Assembly (NCBI GenBank): GCA_030537935.1
Contig: JAUNUY010000001.1
Span: 16,820-80,819 of the forward strand
Direction of reading: 5' to 3'
DNA length: 64,000 nucleotides
DNA from: Eubacteriales bacterium
GTDB lineage: Bacteria > Bacillota > Clostridia > Lachnospirales > Lachnospiraceae
Below the pieces are notes generated by a model, which did no database searches, had not been told where the DNA came from, and saw only the letters and a program-made list of their open reading frames with translations. A program made the translations under genes and the position numbers. This document shows, one piece after another, positions 25,667 through 33,200 of the stretch (position 1 is its first letter; each line of letters starts with the position of its first letter).

Positions 25667-26999
25667 GAAGGCACAACGCGACGCTTTTTTTACCATGGAC
25701 GGTAAACCGTCCGTTCTGAAGTCTTTACCGGTAGCATTTCAACATGTACTGGCAATGATTATCGGAAATATTGCACCGGCCATCATCGTTGCCGGCGCAT
25801 TAGGTCTAAGCTCGACCGATAAGGCGGTCATTATTCAGTATGCCATGATGGCGGCAGGTATCGGTACGTTGGTACAGGTATTCGGATTTGGTCCCGTCGG
25901 CTCCCGTCTGCCCCTGATTATGGGATTAAATTTTGCGTTTGTCCCCGTCATTATCACCATCGGTTCGAATTACGGTTTTTCCGCCGTGTTCGCGTCGATG
26001 ATATTCGGCGGATTGGCCGTGATTTTATTCGGTGCATCAATAATGAAGATTCGTCGTTTCTTCCCGCCGCTCGTAACGGGTACGACCGTGCTCGCCATGG
26101 GTATCTCTCTCTATCCGGTCGCCATCAACTACATGGCCGGTGGTGTCGGTGAAGCGTCTTACGGGGATTGGAAAAACTGGTTGGTAGCCTTGGTGACCTT
26201 GGCAGTCGTGTTCATCCTTTCGGAGTTCGGTCGCGGCTATATTAAAGTCATCGCCATTTTAATCGGTATTGTAGTCGGTTATGTATTGGCTTTGCCCCTG
26301 GGTCTGGTATCCTTTGATGGCGTAAGTGAGGCGGGAGTTTTCGCTTTACCGGCCGTTTTACCTTTCGGCATGACCTTCCATCCGGGTGCCATTTTCACCA
26401 TGGTAATTATGTACCTGGTTGCTTCCGTCGAGATTATCGGCGATATATCATCCTTGACGATCGGTGGTATGGAACGTGAAGCGACGGATCGGGAGATATC
26501 CGGCGGTATCATCGGCAACGGTATTTCATCGGTCATCGTTTCATTTTTCGGCGGTTTGCCGATGGCGACTTTCTCGCAAAATGTCGGCATCGTGGCAACA
26601 ACGAAGGTGGTCAGCAAGCGGATTATTTCCATCACCGGCATCATCATCCTGGCGACGGGCTTTTTACCAAAGTTCGGTGCGGTGATGTCGACCATCCCGA
26701 ATGCGGTTTTGGGTGGTGCAACCTTGTCGGTATTTGCCATCATTTCCATCAACGGTATCCGACTGATAGCGAAAGAGCCGTTCACCATGCGAAATTGTAA
26801 TATCCTGGGTATCGCATTGGCCGTGGGCATCGGTATCGCACAGGTACCGGCAGCCTTGGATAAGGCACCGGTATTCTTCCGCACCTTCTTCGGTTCTTCA
26901 CCGGTTATCATTGCGACGTTAATCGTGTTCATTTTGAATCTGATTGTGCCGAAGAAGAGCTTTGAGAGAGAAGAAGAGGAACGGCGCTTAAAACGTTAA
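25650..26999 (+). CDS. Uracil/xanthine (NCS2 family) permease
   Basis: A 449-residue nucleobase:cation symporter with 14 expected membrane segments. Family features include the second-segment IIVAGALGLSS, LPLIMGLNFAFVPVI, the conserved FSQNVGIVATTKVVSKR block around residues 307-324, and the glutamate-containing VASVEIIGDISS that contacts substrate. The gene overlaps xdhC by 17 bases and starts behind AAGGAGGC. With the dehydrogenase genes in the same transcript, it most probably brings in xanthine or uric acid rather than uracil. A 15-base-pair bidirectional terminator follows. Confidence 0.92.
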   Translation: MKMQDEKAQRDAFFTMDGKPSVLKSLPVAFQHVLAMIIGNIAPAIIVAGALGLSSTDKAVIIQYAMMAAGIGTLVQVFGFGPVGSRLPLIMGLNFAFVPVIITIGSNYGFSAVFASMIFGGLAVILFGASIMKIRRFFPPLVTGTTVLAMGISLYPVAINYMAGGVGEASYGDWKNWLVALVTLAVVFILSEFGRGYIKVIAILIGIVVGYVLALPLGLVSFDGVSEAGVFALPAVLPFGMTFHPGAIFTMVIMYLVASVEIIGDISSLTIGGMEREATDREISGGIIGNGISSVIVSFFGGLPMATFSQNVGIVATTKVVSKRIISITGIIILATGFLPKFGAVMSTIPNAVLGGATLSVFAIISINGIRLIAKEPFTMRNCNILGIALAVGIGIAQVPAALDKAPVFFRTFFGSSPVIIATLIVFILNLIVPKKSFEREEEERRLKR

Positions 27000-27027
27000 G
27001 ATTTTTTCGGCCTATATATTTATTCAT

Positions 27028-27071
27028 AAAAAGACCTCGATTATCCGAGAACGGACAATCGAGGTCTTTTT
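27028..27071 (+). terminator. Strong bidirectional intrinsic terminator
   Basis: Perfect 15-base arms at 27028-27042 (AAAAAGACCTCGATT) and 27057-27071 (AATCGAGGTCTTTTT) with a 14-base loop. T runs occur on both strands. It closes the xdh operon. Confidence 0.93.
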
Positions 27072-27181
27072 GTATGCTGTTTATTTGTTGTATAAATAAC
27101 GTGAAAATATGTATGTAATCATAAGAACTGCTCAATATTGTATTAAAATAAACTTATAATAGAATAAAAAACTGTGAGACC

Positions 27182-27209
27182 TTGACAAAATAATATTTTT
27201 TACTAGTAT
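27182..27209 (+). promoter_or_regulatory. Probable promoter of the giant adhesin gene
   Basis: TTGACA (27182-27187), a 16-base spacer and TAGTAT (27204-27209), preceded by an A/T-rich stretch at 27100-27180 that could act as an UP element. A second TATAAT-like box (about 27155) has no good -35 partner. Confidence 0.62.
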
Positions 27210-27262
27210 GTTAATTAAGAAACCGTGGGTTATAGGAGAATCCATAAAGAATGGAGGAAGAG

Positions 27263-30200
27263 ATGGAAAGAGACAGACAACGAATATCACGGACGGGACT
27301 TGCTTTTTTAACGGTCATTCTGTCAGTGATATTACTTTTTTCAGGTCGCGTCGCGGCCGGTCCGACATCAATACCCGTCGGCAGCTTTGATGAGCTGAAG
27401 TCGGCACTGTCGGGTCCGGAGACGGAGATTGGGTTGACCGTCACTGCGGATTTTTCGTGGACGGAAACGTTGACCGTCAGCGGCAAGAACATTACGATAA
27501 CGGATAACGGCACGCCGGTCACATTGACACGGGATGTCGCTCTGAACGGTCCGTTATTTACAGTAGCGGCGGACGGCGGCTTGACCTTGGCGCCGACGGC
27601 AGCGGAGAATTTGATTTTTGACGGTGCCGGTACGACCTTGGATACCGAGGGTATGCCGACACCCATCGATGGTACGGCGGTAACTTCGGATGCCTCTTTT
27701 GCCGATGTCAGCGGAACGTTCGACATGACGGGCGGCATTATACAGGGATTCAACGTGTACAAGATTGATGGTGCAACCGTTCGATTAAAGGATGGTGCTG
27801 TTGCGACCATGACCGGCGGCAGTATCCGCAACAACTATGCGGCACCGGACGAGTCTGCAAAGTGGCGTTTGTTGGCAGTATCCGGAGTGCGAGTTCATGC
27901 AGGTGCAAAATTCACCATGGATGGTACAGCGGATATCGGCAACAACCGCGGTATGGGTTCGGCCGTTTATGTTGGGGATTGGAAGATTGGTGACGGACGT
28001 TATGGTGGCGGAAGTGAACCGGGGTTGCCTCTTTCTGAAAAACCGTTAGCACAGTTTTATATGAATGGCGGACGTATCCATAATAATGAGGTTGTGTTTT
28101 CCTTACAGGAGTACCGCGGCGGCGGATTAACCGTACGTCTTCGCGCTTATGCGGAGATGAACGGTGGTTCGATTGACCATAATGTTGCCGGTTCCGGCGG
28201 CGGGGTTAGTGTCAGCAATCTGAGTTTCGATTTTTACGATAACATTGCTGCAAGCCCACGGGTTATTTCACCCGGTTACTACCGCACGGGCGGGTATACG
28301 ACGGTAAGTTTTAAAAATGATGTGAATAACTTTGCCCAAAGATATGATTTACCGTATGAAGAATACAGAGAACGTTTCCCGTCCATCTTTGTTATGAATG
28401 GCGGGGTTATTGATGCCAATCATGCAAAAGCGCAAGAGTTGGGAGATGCCAATCATCCGAAGTGGGGTTTTTATAACCGTACCGGACAAGCTGGCGGCAT
28501 TTTCATGGATTCAGATGACATATATTTAAACAAGGGGCGCATAACGAATAATAAAGCAGATAGCTTCGGTGGCGGTATGTTTGCCGAAGAATTCTTTGCC
28601 TCCGTTCATCTTAATAATGTCCTTTTTAAAGAAAACCGTTCTGTTCGAGCACCTGATGGCGTGATTGTATATCAAGATCCACATGGTCCGAATTCTCATT
28701 ATTCTGCAACGCAGGGAACAGGTTCAGCCATCTGGATGTGCCCGACGGGTGATTTAGTATTGGGTGAAAATGCAAATATCGGTTTTACGGGAAATGAAAC
28801 AACCTCGACAAGTCTGCCGAAGGACGATATTTTTTGGCTGTTCACACCGAGTATAACTGATACGGTAGAGGATTTTAAACGAATCCTAACGAACACGGCG
28901 AATACGACCTTTGATTTTTTGCGTGATGAAGAAGCTGGGTATGCATGGTCTGAAAAGAAGTGGAGCAATGCCATTGCACACTCCATTGTTACGGACGAAA
29001 GTGCCTTTGATTTGATTATCAGTGGAAATGAAGGTAGTCATGGTGGTGGCTTAGCTTCCAACAATCATGTATATATTGGTGGTTATAAGCTGGCACTGAA
29101 TAAAACATTTTTAAATGCTAATGGTACAATAGTATCTGAAGAAGAATTGCCGGAGTCGGTAGCCTTTGATGTTCTTGTATATGATAAACAGAAAGACAGC
29201 TTGGCTAAAGTTGATGAGTTGATATTGTACAAGAAAGACGGATTTGAATTGAAACATCAGTCCGGAATTGATTATTCAAAGGTAGGTGGCAGGAGAACAT
29301 TTACAGCGTCGGATAAGGTGCTGGCTTTTGTGGATAATGAGCGTTATATCGTCACTTTGAAAGAAAAGAATACCGGCGTCGAAGCGAAGTTGGAGCGGAA
29401 AATCACCGAATCGAAACCGGTTTGGGCACGTCCGGACACGTATCTCAATACGGAAGATGCCTTATTCAAGGATAAGTTAACAGGATTACACCATGACCGT
29501 CCCGTTTATGAGATTACCGCTGTGAATGAGCCGCCGGCATCCCTGGAAATTCTCAAAAAAGATGAACATGGTGAACCGATGCCGGCCATCAGCTTTGACC
29601 TGTACCGAAAAGAAGTTCTGAAAAATGAGGGTGGAGAAGTCATCTCCGAAACGATGGTCAAGCAGAACTGGCAAGAAGGAAAGACGAAGTCTGAGACGCA
29701 CACTAATCTGGACGGTATTCTTCGTATTAATGGGCTCTCTCCCGGTACATACAAGCTGGTTGAGACCGTTTATCCGGAAGGTTATCATCCGCAGACAAGA
29801 GAGGTAACCATTGATAAGGCGGGTGCCGTTATCAAGATTGAAATCATCAATGAACGTTACGGCAGTTATCAATTTACCAAGGCGGACGGGGCGGATACGA
29901 CCGTCTTGCTGAGCGGTGCGGAGTATGGACTGTATATTCGAGGTGAAGGGAATGCACTGGAACCCGTCTTGGATAACGAAGATAAACCGATAACAACAGT
30001 GACAGATAAAGACGGTGTCGGCAAGTTTGATAACTTGGATTTAGGCGATTATGTCATGAAAGAGATTCGTGCGCCGGAAGGATATGCACTGGATGAAACG
30101 GAACATGACTTTAGCATTACGGAATACAATAAAGTCGTGACACCGCCGGAGAATCAACCGGTGACAGACCGGAAAATCGGCATATTGAAACTCAAAAAAG

Positions 30201-33200
30201 TTTCAACGGATGAAGCGGCAACACCGATTCCCGGCACGAAGTTTGAACTCTTGGATGACAAGATGCAGCCGGTGACGGACAGCGAAGGACAGCCGGTGAC
30301 GGGCATCACGGATGCTTTCGGCCTTTGGACAATTCGTCTGATGAAGCTGCCGCAGGCAGCGGAAGTCGTGACTTTAAACGATTTACTGTCGGCAGGCACC
30401 TATTACGTACGGGAAACGGCATCGAGTGAAGGGTATATTCAAAATCCGGAACCGGTAAAGTTCATCGTAGATGATACGGGAGCCCCGGTCGAGTTGACCG
30501 TGACCAATAACCCTGATGTCAAGGTGACGCTGATTAAGACCATGGACGGTGAATTGATGCCGGTCGGCACGAAGGCGACGTTTACATTGATTCGAATGGA
30601 CGGTGCGATAGAGACGCCGATTGGTGAATATACAACGACCGACACGAATCCCGTGACGGCGGAACAGGGGCGTATCACCGTATCCGGTTTAATTCCCGGC
30701 CATTATATTTGGCGGGAAACGACACCACCTACAGGTTATCATCCGGTAGATGACGTTACGTTTGACATTGCGACGGGACAGACGGCCCCGGTCGAAGTGC
30801 TGATCGATAACATGCCGGAAAAAACGGACGTTTACGTTGAGAAAGTTTGGGTGGACGGCCCGGAAGCCGAGCATGTGGCGGCAACGGTTCAACTCTTCCG
30901 TAAGGTGGGTGAGCAGGCGGAAGAGACGGTCGGTGAGCCCAAGGTGACAACACAAGAGGAAGGTGGCTGGTTTGCTTCATGGAAGGATTTGCCGAAATAT
31001 AACAAATACGGCGAATTATATGTTTACCGGGTGGACGAGTTAAACCCGCCGGCCGGTTATGAAAAAACCGTGGAAAAGAAAACGGGCGGCGGTGAAGGAA
31101 TGGAAAACGACTTCCTCATCACCAACCGATGGACAGTACCTGAAGGGGATATTACCGCAACCAAGATTTGGGCGAAGGGCGATACGCTGACTCGACCGGA
31201 CAATGTCTATTTTGAATTGCTGGCGGACGGCGTTAAGGCTGAGATGACGGGTGAGAACGAGAACCCGAAGCAGCTGACGGAGACGCAGGTGACATGGCGG
31301 AACTTGCCCCTGAAGAAGAAGGACGGCACACCGATTACCTACACGGTACGGGAGGTAATGCCGTCGGGCGAGAATTATGTAGACTGGAGTGATGCAAACT
31401 ATACGACGACCGTTGACGGTCTGACCGTGACCAATACATGGCATACATCCGACCGAGAATTACATGCAACAAAAATATGGTCCGGCGGCAAGACGACGGA
31501 ACACGTACAGCCGAACCTGACTGTGTACCAAAACGGTGCCGTGTATGAGGTCACACCGATAGTCACGAAACAGGATGACAATACCTACCTCTTTACATGG
31601 ACCGTACCGGAAGCAGACGACTTTGGTCAACCTTATGTCTATACGGTAGCGGAGACGGACACGCATGAAAACTACGGCACTTCCGGGGTGACGGGTGCGG
31701 GAACGGCGGAAGATCCGTTCGTCATTACGAATACCTACGGCAGTCCGAAGGGAACCCATCAAGCCGTGAAGTCATGGATTGACGGACCGGTCGTGCATCC
31801 GACTATTCGCTTGCAGCTGATGCGTAAGCTCGGGGAAACGGCGGAGCCGGTGGGCGAGAGCGTGGACTTGGGCAACGGCAAACTGACGCATGAGTGGATT
31901 GATTTACCGCTCACCACACAGGATGGTGAAGATTACACGTACTACGTGGAAGAAGTGGCCATCGGTGGTCTGAGCGTGACGGAAGGACGTGCAGGAAACT
32001 ACGTATCCGAGACCGTGACGACGGGGAACGTGACAAGTATAACGAACACCTATGAAAGTCCGAAGATTTCTCTCGGCGGTCAGAAAACGTGGACAGGGGA
32101 TGCCGAAGCGGTACGCCCTGCGGAGATTACGGTCGAGCTGTTACGAAATGGGGCGCCCCTGGTGCCGCCTGTGACGAAAACGGTGACTGCGGCTGACGGC
32201 TGGGCTTATTCCTTCGACGATTTGCCGGAGACGGATACGCAAGGTACGGCCTATACCTATACGGTTCGGGAACAAAATATCCCGGAAGATTACGAGGCGA
32301 CGGTCGACGGCATGAATGTAGCGAACCGCTATACAAAGGAATTGATGATTCCGGTAGAAAAACGATGGTTCAACAGTGACGGTACGCCCATGGCGGCCGA
32401 ACGCCTGCCGGAAGCGGTCACGGTTCGTCTGTTGCGGAATAATACGGAAGTGGAGGCAGTTGAACTCAAAGCGACATTGAAAACGCCATGGGCGGCCACA
32501 TTCTCCCCGCAACCGATTTATGACGAAACGGGCAACGCTTATGACTATCGGGTGACGGAAGATGCCGTAGCGGGTTATGAAGCGCTGACGGACGGCACGC
32601 CGGAGAAAGGCTTTATCGTAAAGAACACCTACGTGTTACCGAAGACGGATATCACGGCGAAGAAGAATTGGATCGGCGGCGAAGCGGCAAATGGCGGTGT
32701 TCGCCCATCGATTGTTCTGTCCCTGATGCGGCAGGTAAATGGTGGCGATCCGGTAGCCGTACCGGCGGAAGAAGCACCGGAGAAAATACTGGCAAACGGC
32801 ATGACGGAAGTAACGTGGGCGAATCTGCCGGCGGAAGACTTGGACGGAAATGCTTATACCTACAGCGTGCGTGAAGTGAAAATCGGCGATGATACGGTCG
32901 TTGAGACGGAAGGCATATTACAAGCCGGAAACTATACGGTAACGGTGGACGGATTGACGGTGACCAATACCTATGTGGCGGATAAGACCGAAGTCGTCCT
33001 TAAGAAGAACTGGGACGGCGGTGAGACAATCACGCCCTTGCCGAAGGCGGCGTATCAACTCTATCGTCAGGTAGAAGGTGAAGGGAAACAAGCGGTCGGT
33101 GAACCGCTCGAATTGACACGGGATGCATCCGGCACGAATGAGATTCGCTGGACCGATTTACCGGTGACGGATGAATCGGGACGGATTTATATCTATTCGG

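Noticed and set aside
27000..27262. Possible insertion-sequence scar or attachment site before the adhesin gene, because the stretch is A/T-rich
   Set aside because: No terminal inverted repeats, target duplication or transposase remnant can be seen; the A/T content is explained by a terminator and promoter.
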